A program made the position numbers and the translations under genes. Positions 24,897 through 33,143 of a stretch of DNA of 64,000 nt are shown piece by piece. Numbering within the stretch: position 1 is the first letter of the stretch; each line of letters opens with the position of its first letter. This DNA is from CBDCAS01 sp965214015. Lineage in GTDB: Bacteria > Pseudomonadota > Gammaproteobacteria > Coxiellales > Coxiellaceae. A model generated the notes under the pieces. It saw only the letters and a program-made list of their open reading frames with translations, did no database searches and was not told the DNA's origin. The stretch lies in assembly GCA_965214015.1 (NCBI GenBank), contig CBDCAS010000017.1, positions 47,875 through 111,874 of the forward strand, read 5' to 3'.

Positions 24897-25740
24897 TTAT
24901 CCACGTAATTTTTTTATTCTCATGAGGTTTGACAAACCAATTGGGATTTTTCTTCTATTATGGCCAACTTTATGGGCATTATGGATCGCGGCAAAAGGGG
25001 TACCCAATCTTACGATATTAGGCATTTTTTTAATGGGCGTTGTGATTATGCGTGCAGCAGGCTGTGTTATTAATGACATTACTGATCGTAATTTTGATTG
25101 CTATGTGACGCGTACAAAAACACGCCCATTAACGGCGAAAAAACTCAGCTTACATTCAGCTATTATTCTATTTACCATTCTATATATCTTTGCATTCATA
25201 TTAGTTTATTTTTTAAATATATTAACCATTAAATTAGCTATCGTTGCTGCACTACTCACTATTTTCTATCCCTTTACTAAACGATTAACGCATTGGCCAC
25301 AGTTTATTTTAGGTGTTGCTTTCTCTTGGAGTATTCCTATGGCATTTGCAGCAGTAATGGATCATATTCCCCGTATTGCTTGGTGGTTGTTTGCAACTAA
25401 TGTACTGTGGACTATGACCTACGATACGGAATATGCGATGACAGATCGTACCGATGATGAAAAAATTAAATTAAAATCAACCGCTATTTTATTTGGATCC
25501 TATGACCGAATGATCATCGGCTTACTACAAATCACCATTCTTTTCTCTTTAGCCGCTATAGGTTATGCATTAAAAATACACGGGGTTTATTTCATCAGTC
25601 TTATTATAGCATCTCTTATATTTCTAAATAATCAACGATTAACTGCACTACGTCAGCCACAAGCCTATTTTCAAGCTTTTTTAAACAATCATTGGTTCGG
25701 GCTAATTGTTTTCTTGGGTATTGCGTTAAGCTACCTTTAG
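24871..25740 (+). CDS. ubiA: 4-hydroxybenzoate octaprenyltransferase
   Basis: Inner-membrane prenyltransferase that attaches the polyprenyl tail to 4-hydroxybenzoate; 289 aa, about eight membrane helices. The two Mg-binding Asp-rich motifs are NDITDRNFD and DTEYAMTDRTDDE. It overlaps ubiC upstream. Its 3' end overlaps the convergent mrcA stop by four bases. Confidence 0.94.
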   Translation: MPIRNLSLNYPRNFFILMRFDKPIGIFLLLWPTLWALWIAAKGVPNLTILGIFLMGVVIMRAAGCVINDITDRNFDCYVTRTKTRPLTAKKLSLHSAIILFTILYIFAFILVYFLNILTIKLAIVAALLTIFYPFTKRLTHWPQFILGVAFSWSIPMAFAAVMDHIPRIAWWLFATNVLWTMTYDTEYAMTDRTDDEKIKLKSTAILFGSYDRMIIGLLQITILFSLAAIGYALKIHGVYFISLIIASLIFLNNQRLTALRQPQAYFQAFLNNHWFGLIVFLGIALSYL

Positions 25741-28142
25741 AATAAAGGCTCATTATTAGAATGCATACCATAAGTAGTTTCTGAGAAAGAACGATTTGAG
25801 TGACTTGATGAAGCCCATATTATAGGTCGATATTGTTTGCGAAAAATTTCAAAAATTGAATTGCTCTGATTTGGTGATGCTAACAGACCACTATGAGGAT
25901 CAATACGGACTGTAATCATATCCGGTGGCTCTGACATGGTGCTCTCTGGCATCCCTTTCAACGCTTGGCGCATATATTGAACCCAAATGGGCAAGGCTGC
26001 TTGTGCTCCATATTCATATATTGACTTCGAATCATCAAATCCAACCCAAACTGTGGTCACCATATTACCATTAAATCCAGAAAACCAGGCATCCACCTTA
26101 TCGTTAGTGGTGCCTGTTTTACCGGCAAGATCAGAACGCTTTAATATTTTCACTGCACGCCCTGTTCCGTGTTGAATGACCCCCTGCATTGCTTTTGTAA
26201 GCAAATAAGCATTCTGTGGTGTAATCACACGCTGCGCTATTGGCTGAGGAAATACTTGAGTTTTTTGTTGAGTTTTTGAGTAACACATCTGACATGCCAT
26301 AGGTGGACTTGCAGTAAATAATATCTTATCACTACTGATATCAAATACTTTCTGGATAAAATAAGGGGGCACCCTATAACCACCATTAGCAAATACAGCA
26401 TAACCTGCAGCAATCTGTAGCGGCGATACCAAGCCAGAACCCAGAGCTAACGATAAGGTTTTTGGCAAATTCATACTATCAAACCCAAAACGTTGTATAT
26501 ACCGATCTGCATAAGGAATCCCTATCGCTTGTAATAAACGAATAGACACTAAGTTACGCGAATGCACTAATCCTTCACGCAAACGAGTGGGCCCGTAAAA
26601 ATGAAGAGTATCGTTCTTAGGTCGCCACAGTTGATTTTCACCTGAATCTTGCATCACAACTGGTGCATCATTAATAATACTGGCTAATGTGAATCCTTTT
26701 GCCAAGGCAGCTGAATAAAGAAATGGTTTAAAGTTTGAACCAGATTGCCGCATCGCTTGTGTTGCACGATTAAAAGAACTTAACTCGTAATCAAATCCTC
26801 CAGACAATGCAAGAATAGCCCCATTTTTGGGATCTATTGAAACAATAGCACCTTGAATACTGGGAATTTGTGACAAACGCCATCCTTTTCTTGTTTTTAA
26901 AACCCAAATGACATCCCCTGGTTTGACAATATCACTTGCCTGTTTTGGTAGCGGTCCAACAAGGCTTTCACGATAGGCAGGACGAGCCCATGACATACCT
27001 GTCCAAGGCAACTTAACCACATCGCCGTTTATCATTAAAATATCCGCAGTCTGATCGTTTATTTCCAAAACAGCAGCAGGTTGTAATAAATGAGTATAAC
27101 TGAGTTTGCTTAATACAGGGCGCCATTCTACACGACTGTTATCAGTAGGCGAGCCTAAATTTTTTGATGGCGCATGATAACCATGCCGCTCTGAGTAAGC
27201 AATTAAACCATTCTGTAAAGCCTGAATAGCCTGCTTTTGCCAACGCGATGATAAGGTTGTTACCACAACAAGACCTCGATCATAAGCGCTCTGTCCATAT
27301 TCGGACACCATGACTTCTCGGACCATTTCTGCAATATAAGGAGCACTCACCTGAATACCTTGTCCATGATAGTGTGCTGTTAATGGTGCTCGAGTCGCTA
27401 TCTGATATTGTTGTGGGCTAATAAAACCTACCTCCAACATGCGTGCTAAAACATGGTTTCGGCGTTTTAACGCGCTTTTAGGGTTGTTTAGAGGATTATT
27501 GCGTGAAGGAGCCTGTGGCAATCCTGCTAACATCGCTATTTGCGACAAGCTTAACTCATCTAGTTTCCTATCATAGTATATCTGTGCCGCAGCAGCCACA
27601 CCATAGGCACGATGACCAAAATAGACTTTATTTAAATAGAGAGTCAGTATTTTATCTTTTGAAAATGTTTTATCAATTTTTAATGCTAATAAAATTTCCT
27701 TTATTTTACGCGCGTAGGTTTTCTTTTTTGTTAAAAAGAAATTACGGGCTACCTGCATAGTAATCGTACTAGCACCTTGTACTTTACGCCCTGAAGCTAC
27801 TACTGCCCTAGCAGCACGTACTAAGCCAATGAAATCCACTCCAGGGTGCTGATAAAAACGGGCATCCTCAACCGCTAATACTGCTTGAATTAAAGGTTTA
27901 GGTACTTGGGATAAAGTAATAGGGGTACGCTTTTTACTCCCAAACTCCGCAATTAACTGACCTTCTCTAGAATAAACACGCAACGGTACCTGCATATGCA
28001 CATCACGCAAAAGATCAACACTTGGAAGTTGCCACTGAGCATAAATATAAAACACCGCCATGAGAAGGGCCATGGTAATTAGCAAACTCAAGCATACAAA
28101 TAAAAAACGGGAAATAAATCGATGAAAAAATTCCTTTTTCAA
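25737..28142 (-). CDS. mrcA: Penicillin-binding protein 1A
   Basis: Bifunctional class A PBP, 801 aa, that polymerises and cross-links peptidoglycan. There is one N-terminal membrane anchor (about residues 10-32). The GT51 domain has the catalytic Glu in VEDARFYQHPGVD and the motif GASTITMQVARN. The transpeptidase Ser is in SGSNFKPF (SxxK), with a KTGTT motif later. In most gammaproteobacteria this gene is divergent from pilMNOPQ, followed by aroK-aroB. Here aroK lies directly next to it. Confidence 0.94.
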   Translation of the reverse strand: MKKEFFHRFISRFLFVCLSLLITMALLMAVFYIYAQWQLPSVDLLRDVHMQVPLRVYSREGQLIAEFGSKKRTPITLSQVPKPLIQAVLAVEDARFYQHPGVDFIGLVRAARAVVASGRKVQGASTITMQVARNFFLTKKKTYARKIKEILLALKIDKTFSKDKILTLYLNKVYFGHRAYGVAAAAQIYYDRKLDELSLSQIAMLAGLPQAPSRNNPLNNPKSALKRRNHVLARMLEVGFISPQQYQIATRAPLTAHYHGQGIQVSAPYIAEMVREVMVSEYGQSAYDRGLVVVTTLSSRWQKQAIQALQNGLIAYSERHGYHAPSKNLGSPTDNSRVEWRPVLSKLSYTHLLQPAAVLEINDQTADILMINGDVVKLPWTGMSWARPAYRESLVGPLPKQASDIVKPGDVIWVLKTRKGWRLSQIPSIQGAIVSIDPKNGAILALSGGFDYELSSFNRATQAMRQSGSNFKPFLYSAALAKGFTLASIINDAPVVMQDSGENQLWRPKNDTLHFYGPTRLREGLVHSRNLVSIRLLQAIGIPYADRYIQRFGFDSMNLPKTLSLALGSGLVSPLQIAAGYAVFANGGYRVPPYFIQKVFDISSDKILFTASPPMACQMCYSKTQQKTQVFPQPIAQRVITPQNAYLLTKAMQGVIQHGTGRAVKILKRSDLAGKTGTTNDKVDAWFSGFNGNMVTTVWVGFDDSKSIYEYGAQAALPIWVQYMRQALKGMPESTMSEPPDMITVRIDPHSGLLASPNQSNSIFEIFRKQYRPIIWASSSHSNRSFSETTYGMHSNNEPLF

Positions 28143-28277
28143 TCTGATAATACCTCAGGTTAGATACCCTTATCTAAGCATTTTCAATTCAATCGATTTT
28201 TCCAAAAAATCTTCTTAAAGAAACATAAAGCAATCAAGTCATATTTTAACATAAGAGATGCTAAACTAACTAGTATC

Positions 28278-28793
28278 ATGCTTAAAAAAAATATCTATCT
28301 TATCGGCCCTATGGGCTCTGGTAAATCCAGTGTCGGTAAACAGTTAGAAAAACTAACTGGGACACCATTTATTGACTCTGATGCTGAAATAGAGAAACGT
28401 ACGGGTGTAAGTATCTCCTGGATTTTTGAAAAAGAAACGGAGTCAGGTTTTCGCCAAAGAGAAAGTGATATCATCGCTAAACTGACACAGTTACACAATG
28501 TTATTATAGGGACAGGCGGTGGCAGCATCTTAATGGAAAAAAATCGTCATCATTTATCATCAAATGGAACGATTATTTATTTAAAAGTATCTCTTAATAT
28601 CCAGGTTAAGCGCGTTCAGCAAAAAAAAGGCCTACGCCCTTTACTCAATCAAGCAGATATTAAAAAAAAACTCGATACTCTTAACAAAAGTCGCCGAGTT
28701 ATTTATGAGTCACTTGCTAATTTCACGATCAACACAGACAACAAGACACCACTTGAAGTCGCCAAAATAATTATTCAGCAAATGAAAGGGTGA
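28278..28793 (+). CDS. aroK: Shikimate kinase
   Basis: Phosphorylates shikimate in the chorismate pathway; 171 aa. Walker A is GPMGSGKSSVG, the shikimate-binding residues are in DSDAEIEKRTG and GTGGGS, and the lid is KGLRPLL. It is followed by aroB after a 208-bp gap holding a structured inverted repeat. The gene begins 135 bp from mrcA. Confidence 0.94.
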   Translation: MLKKNIYLIGPMGSGKSSVGKQLEKLTGTPFIDSDAEIEKRTGVSISWIFEKETESGFRQRESDIIAKLTQLHNVIIGTGGGSILMEKNRHHLSSNGTIIYLKVSLNIQVKRVQQKKGLRPLLNQADIKKKLDTLNKSRRVIYESLANFTINTDNKTPLEVAKIIIQQMKG

Positions 28794-28890
28794 TAGGCAA
28801 AGCCTAGTGTAACCAGGGGCAGCTCCCTATACAGGAACCCTCTCCTTTGGAACATAGCGCATCCATACGCAACACTAGGGCTTTGCTATC
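28792..28890 (+). other. 99-nt structured inverted-repeat element
   Basis: GATAGGCAAAGCCTAGTGT (28792-28810) can pair with ACACTAGGGCTTTGCTATC (28872-28890), differing only by two single-base bulges. The enclosed 61 nt hold two smaller hairpins (AGGGG/TCCCT and GCG/CGC). The left arm overlaps the aroK stop. No U-run follows, so it is not a normal terminator. It could be a small RNA, an mRNA-processing structure between aroK and aroB, or a MITE-like repeat. Confidence 0.5.
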
Positions 28891-29001
28891 GGGCACTATT
28901 GTAACCAGTTCCTTCTAAAGTTCAAGACATAAGCCTTTGAAATTGTTCTAATTTATTTATTTTAGAATCAGAACCCACTTAAATGTATAATCTTAAACAC
29001 T

Positions 29002-30096
29002 ATGAACATAGCTATCGAAAAAAGACTGATCGTTAAACATTCAAATGGTAAATATCCATTAATCATTGGACAAGGGCTTATAAAACAATCGGAGTGGTTG
29101 GCAGAGTTTATAGACACTCAGCAAGTGATGGTGGTGAGCAATACGACTGTGGCTAAATTATATTTGAGCCCTATTGAACAGGCCTTAGAAGGCTTTCAAT
29201 ACCAGCACTTCCTATTACCCGATGGAGAACATTATAAAACGCTTCAACAAGTCGAAAAATTATGGAATGCATTAGCTGAAAACCATTACCATCGTGACGC
29301 TACATTAATCGCGCTAGGAGGTGGCGTAGTTGGCGACATGGTAGGCTTTGCAGCCGCCTGCTATCAACGAGGCATCCAGTTTATTCAAGTTCCGACTACA
29401 TTGTTAGCACAAACTGATGCCTCCATTGGTGGAAAAACAGCGATTAATCATCCTTTAGGAAAAAATCTTATTGGTGCTTTCCATCAACCGATTGCTGTAA
29501 TCATAGACGTCGATACACTATTGACCCTGCCTGACCGTGAATATCGCGCCGGCCTCTCTGAAATTATCAAACACGCATTAATTAAAGACGCTGCGTTTTT
29601 TGAGTGGCTTGAACAACACATCGATGCATTACTTAAAAAAGATACTGGTACTATTATCCAAACACTTAAACGCTCATGCCAGATTAAATGCGACATAGTA
29701 ACCCTTGATGAAAAAGAAAAAACAGGAGCGCGCGCACTTTTAAATCTAGGCCATACCTTCGGGCATGCTATTGAGCAGAATCTAAACTATTCAGAATGGC
29801 TACATGGTGAAGCTGTGGCACTAGGAATTTTAATGGCATCAACACTCTCGGCAAGAAAAAACTGGCTTAATAAAGAAGAATTACAACGCATTGAGGAGAT
29901 TTTTCTAAAAATTCAAATGCCCAGTCGACTACCTGACAAAACAAAATGTAAAACATTACTGTCAAGCTTATGGAGCGACAAAAAAGTGATACAAAATCAA
30001 CTCTACTTTGTCATGCTAAAAGGAATAGGTCATGCTGTACTAACAACCGATATTAACAAAACAGAACTTGATACACTATTTGCAAGCTACCAATAA
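29002..30096 (+). CDS. aroB: 3-dehydroquinate synthase
   Basis: Second shikimate-pathway enzyme, NAD- and metal-dependent, 364 aa. The NAD-binding loop is LGGGVVGDMVGFAA. Metal ligands lie in GLSEIIKHALI, LGHTFGHAIE and WLHGEAVALG. It is preceded by aroK; the usual downstream damX is absent. Confidence 0.95.
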   Translation: MNIAIEKRLIVKHSNGKYPLIIGQGLIKQSEWLAEFIDTQQVMVVSNTTVAKLYLSPIEQALEGFQYQHFLLPDGEHYKTLQQVEKLWNALAENHYHRDATLIALGGGVVGDMVGFAAACYQRGIQFIQVPTTLLAQTDASIGGKTAINHPLGKNLIGAFHQPIAVIIDVDTLLTLPDREYRAGLSEIIKHALIKDAAFFEWLEQHIDALLKKDTGTIIQTLKRSCQIKCDIVTLDEKEKTGARALLNLGHTFGHAIEQNLNYSEWLHGEAVALGILMASTLSARKNWLNKEELQRIEEIFLKIQMPSRLPDKTKCKTLLSSLWSDKKVIQNQLYFVMLKGIGHAVLTTDINKTELDTLFASYQ

Positions 30097-30160
30097 CAGA
30101 GGAAGCAGCATCCTAATTCTATCATTTCACTACAAGGTATAACCTACCACAATAGATTAG

Positions 30161-31741
30161 CTACAAAAGAGGATAAGAGCAGGACAATGTCTTTTGACTT
30201 TTTCGATAAATAGCATAACCCCACATGCTTTTAACATAATGATAATTTTTCCAAATGCGTTTAAAACAAAGATTCTGACTAAAGAAATTAATGTAATCAA
30301 AATGATGATCCTGTATATAGGGTTTATCTAAATTAACATCTACATAAACCCACTTTGGCTGATATTGAATAAAATCTTCGGTCACTGCCTTTAATTGAAA
30401 TTGTTTAGCTGCAATAAGTTTTTTCTTCTGCACAGGTAAGAGTATTTGATTTGATAATGCTACGATACCGGGAATCATCCACAAAGCACCGAATCTTGAT
30501 GCATAGTTAATCGGAACATAATAAATTAACCTTGCTGGCCACATCAAAGTAGTAAATACATATAGGGATGTATGACTAGCATAGAGTCTAGTGTCATTAG
30601 TTAATGTAGACAGAGGGTTGGGATTATTACTAGTACTAGTGTCTATCCAGTTTGCTTTCACCAAGCTCATTATAGAATAAAAAAGTAATGTGATCGTTGA
30701 TAAAAATACAGTCCAAGCAGGGATCATATTCCATTTAGACTTCCAATCAATATCACACAATAATTGTCCCAACAATAATAAAATCATTGCCCACGTACCT
30801 AATTGATGGTAGTACCATAATTTTCGCGTTACAATAAATTGAATAAAAAAAATAAATCCTGATATCAAAAATACAGGAATAGTTCTATTCAGTTTTACTA
30901 TATGTTGATAATATAAAATTACTAATATTGTAAAAAATAGAGACAGTGTAGGAAATGCAACCAGCATATTAGTCCAACTTTGATTATAGGCAGATAAAAA
31001 AAGAAAACTAACCAAAGGGAGGACAAAATGAATATAATCGCGAGTAAAAGTAAAAAGGGTACTTATGTATATTACAAATAATAATAAAATCGTCATATTA
31101 TCAAGCCGAAACCACTGGTATTGCAAACGATTCCGAATCACCAAGTAGCTTTCTAAAGCGATGATTAGAAAAAAATATTCTATATTGATCGTAATACCTA
31201 TTCCTGCCAACAGACCTATCAAAAGATCACCAATAGAGTGTTTCTTTTTCCTTGGCTCATAATTAATAATATTAATTAGATAAGGGAAAATAAAAATGAG
31301 TACCAAATGATCTCTTTGACCAAATTCATCAGCTGGCATAATTAACAAAATAAAAGCCAGTGTAATAATAAGCACATGACGATTTACACTTTTAATAAGG
31401 CCTTGTTTAATAACTTGAAAATAAGACACTATCAAACTCATCAATGCCAAGCTAAATAGATAGATATGAAGCAGAACAACTTCACCTAACCCTGTGAGAT
31501 GCTTTAACCAAATAACAGGAAATAATATATATAAAATAGCAGGAGGATTAATATCAACAAAGTTATTCTGATAAGTACCACCTTTTAAAAGGCGTTCAGC
31601 TGCTAGTAAATGCCAACTAACATCATGACTGATATACATATGGGATTGTAAAAAAATCCCTAAAAAAAGCATCAAAAATAAAGTAGTCCATAAATATCCA
31701 GGTTTTTTAAAAAATAAGATTAGCTCTTTAATTTTTATCAT
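30161..31741 (-). CDS. Multi-spanning GT-C-type glycosyltransferase-like protein
   Basis: Integral membrane protein of about 526 aa with roughly ten or more hydrophobic segments. The first periplasmic loop has an Asp-containing pattern (ISHDVSWHLLAAERLLKG, then DINPPAIL) typical of GT-C enzymes that use polyprenyl-phosphate sugars. I assign it only to that fold class. The start is uncertain: ATG 31741 is used, and in-frame ATGs lie at 31759, 31768 and 31780. It overlaps the methyltransferase end, so the two are cotranscribed and may act on the same glycolipid or surface polysaccharide. Confidence 0.62.
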   Translation of the reverse strand: MIKIKELILFFKKPGYLWTTLFLMLFLGIFLQSHMYISHDVSWHLLAAERLLKGGTYQNNFVDINPPAILYILFPVIWLKHLTGLGEVVLLHIYLFSLALMSLIVSYFQVIKQGLIKSVNRHVLIITLAFILLIMPADEFGQRDHLVLIFIFPYLINIINYEPRKKKHSIGDLLIGLLAGIGITINIEYFFLIIALESYLVIRNRLQYQWFRLDNMTILLLFVIYISTLFTFTRDYIHFVLPLVSFLFLSAYNQSWTNMLVAFPTLSLFFTILVILYYQHIVKLNRTIPVFLISGFIFFIQFIVTRKLWYYHQLGTWAMILLLLGQLLCDIDWKSKWNMIPAWTVFLSTITLLFYSIMSLVKANWIDTSTSNNPNPLSTLTNDTRLYASHTSLYVFTTLMWPARLIYYVPINYASRFGALWMIPGIVALSNQILLPVQKKKLIAAKQFQLKAVTEDFIQYQPKWVYVDVNLDKPYIQDHHFDYINFFSQNLCFKRIWKNYHYVKSMWGYAIYRKSQKTLSCSYPLL

Positions 31742-32588
31742 CTTTTTTTGCGATACCATTGATTGCATGATTGATACCAAGAAGAGGTAAAAAATTAAAA
31801 GGTGAAAAAGATTTTTTTTCTAAATTTAAATAAAAATTAATAAATCTAAGTACACGTTTTGCATCATTAATATGTTCAATTTCCATTACTTTAATGGCAT
31901 CAATCTGATACTTATTTTTTAAAGCAGGTTTAGTAATGAAATAACGACCTAATGCCCAACCGATCCCGCCTTCAGTAGGAATACTAAATAATAATCGTCC
32001 TTCTGGTTTCAGAATACGAACGATTTCTTCCATGGCTTCTGCAATATAATAGAGATGCTCTAGAGTATGAATACTCACTGTATAATTCACCGAGCCATCT
32101 GCAAACGGTGTATTGATCATATCTGCCTGAATACAAGTGACTTGAGGATATTGTTTTTTCAATAAACGTAAAAAATGGAGATTATGATCGACACCAAAAA
32201 CAGGCTGATGAGAATAAACCTTATATAACTGACCACCTCCACAACCCAATTCTACAATGATATCATCAGTTTGGTTTAAAGAACTGAGATATTTTGTTAT
32301 TTTTCGATGACCACTCATCGAAAAGTAACGGTAAAGCGAATTTTTATAAATCACCCAATCATCAATCATCTCCTCCCAAATAGTCTGCCACTTTTTATAG
32401 AAAGGAGTATTATAAAATGCCAAAGTACTGTTAGATTCTTGCCTGGGCATCGCTTGCAATATACCGTCTTTATCTAGACAGTAAGTTCTTCCACAATTCT
32501 GACATAAAAATTGGCTTCTATCATAGGATAGACTCATTTGTCGACAATCAACACAACGTTTTATCAACGATATTAGACGATGATCCAT
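31728..32588 (-). CDS. SAM-dependent methyltransferase with zinc-ribbon N-terminus
   Basis: Class I methyltransferase of 286 aa. The first 50 residues carry two CxxC pairs (CVDC and CQNC), a probable zinc ribbon like Trm112-type domains. The SAM-binding motif is VELGCGGGQLYKV, followed by an acidic GVDHN and by the motif IQADMINTPFADGSV of the Methyltransf_11 family. It is upstream of, and overlaps, the membrane glycosyltransferase-like gene, which suggests a role in modifying a glycan or lipid. The substrate is unknown. Confidence 0.78.
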   Translation of the reverse strand: MDHRLISLIKRCVDCRQMSLSYDRSQFLCQNCGRTYCLDKDGILQAMPRQESNSTLAFYNTPFYKKWQTIWEEMIDDWVIYKNSLYRYFSMSGHRKITKYLSSLNQTDDIIVELGCGGGQLYKVYSHQPVFGVDHNLHFLRLLKKQYPQVTCIQADMINTPFADGSVNYTVSIHTLEHLYYIAEAMEEIVRILKPEGRLLFSIPTEGGIGWALGRYFITKPALKNKYQIDAIKVMEIEHINDAKRVLRFINFYLNLEKKSFSPFNFLPLLGINHAINGIAKKDDKN

Positions 32589-32641
32589 AGAAATATTTCC
32601 ATATATAAAAAGTTAAGTAATGATATAGAATAAACGAATCT

Positions 32642-32788
32642 ATGTTGACACTCAATTTCCGATCCAAAAGAACATTCACAACCCAAGGATTAAGGATCAT
32701 TGCAGAATCTTTCAAACCTCTTTTTCAATTCGGCGCTGCCTGGTGGAATTACTATCAGGCTCATAAAGCTACCTTACAACCACTGTAG
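32642..32788 (+). pseudogene. Short coding remnant of unknown origin
   Basis: An open 48-codon stretch encodes a C-terminal-looking sequence (AESFKPLFQFGAAWWNYYQA) in an otherwise non-coding 555-bp gap. No ribosome-binding site or full domain is visible. It is probably the tail of a lost gene. Confidence 0.3.
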
Positions 32789-32909
32789 CAACACAAAACC
32801 TCATCATACTTATCATAGAGGTTATAAGGGTGTGTATTGAGATCATTGGCTTATCATTCGTTTTAAACACTAATCTGCATTTATTCATTGACACAAGAAG
32901 AGGATCGAT

Positions 32910-33092
32910 AGTGCGTTAGAATATCATAAGGAAGCATTACTCGATAATTCAATAGCTGAATAGACAAATCAATTTAAGCGTGAAAGTAAAAGCCGGTATC
33001 GCAAAAAATTAGATAATGACTTATTTCCTATTATAAAAAACCTCGTTAATAACCAATCGCTTTTGGAAGTATCATCGCCAATGCTATATTAA
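32910..33092 (+). pseudogene. Second coding remnant in the same gap
   Basis: One frame reads a Lys/Arg-rich helical sequence (FKRESKSRYRKKL, then NNQSLLEVSSPMLY) with an internal TAG and no start codon. It may derive from a transposase or another lost gene; I cannot name the family. Together with the preceding fragment, it shows that the 32.6-33.1 kb gap is a site of gene decay. Confidence 0.3.
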
Positions 33093-33143
33093 ACCAGATT
33101 TAATTTTGATCTATCAAAAAACAAATAAAAATCATTATTCAAC

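Noticed and set aside
28792..28890. 4.5S RNA, 6S RNA or RsmY/Z-type RNA between aroK and aroB
   Set aside because: The conserved SRP RNA loop and the 6S open bubble are not present, and there is no GGA-loop series, GacA box or terminator.
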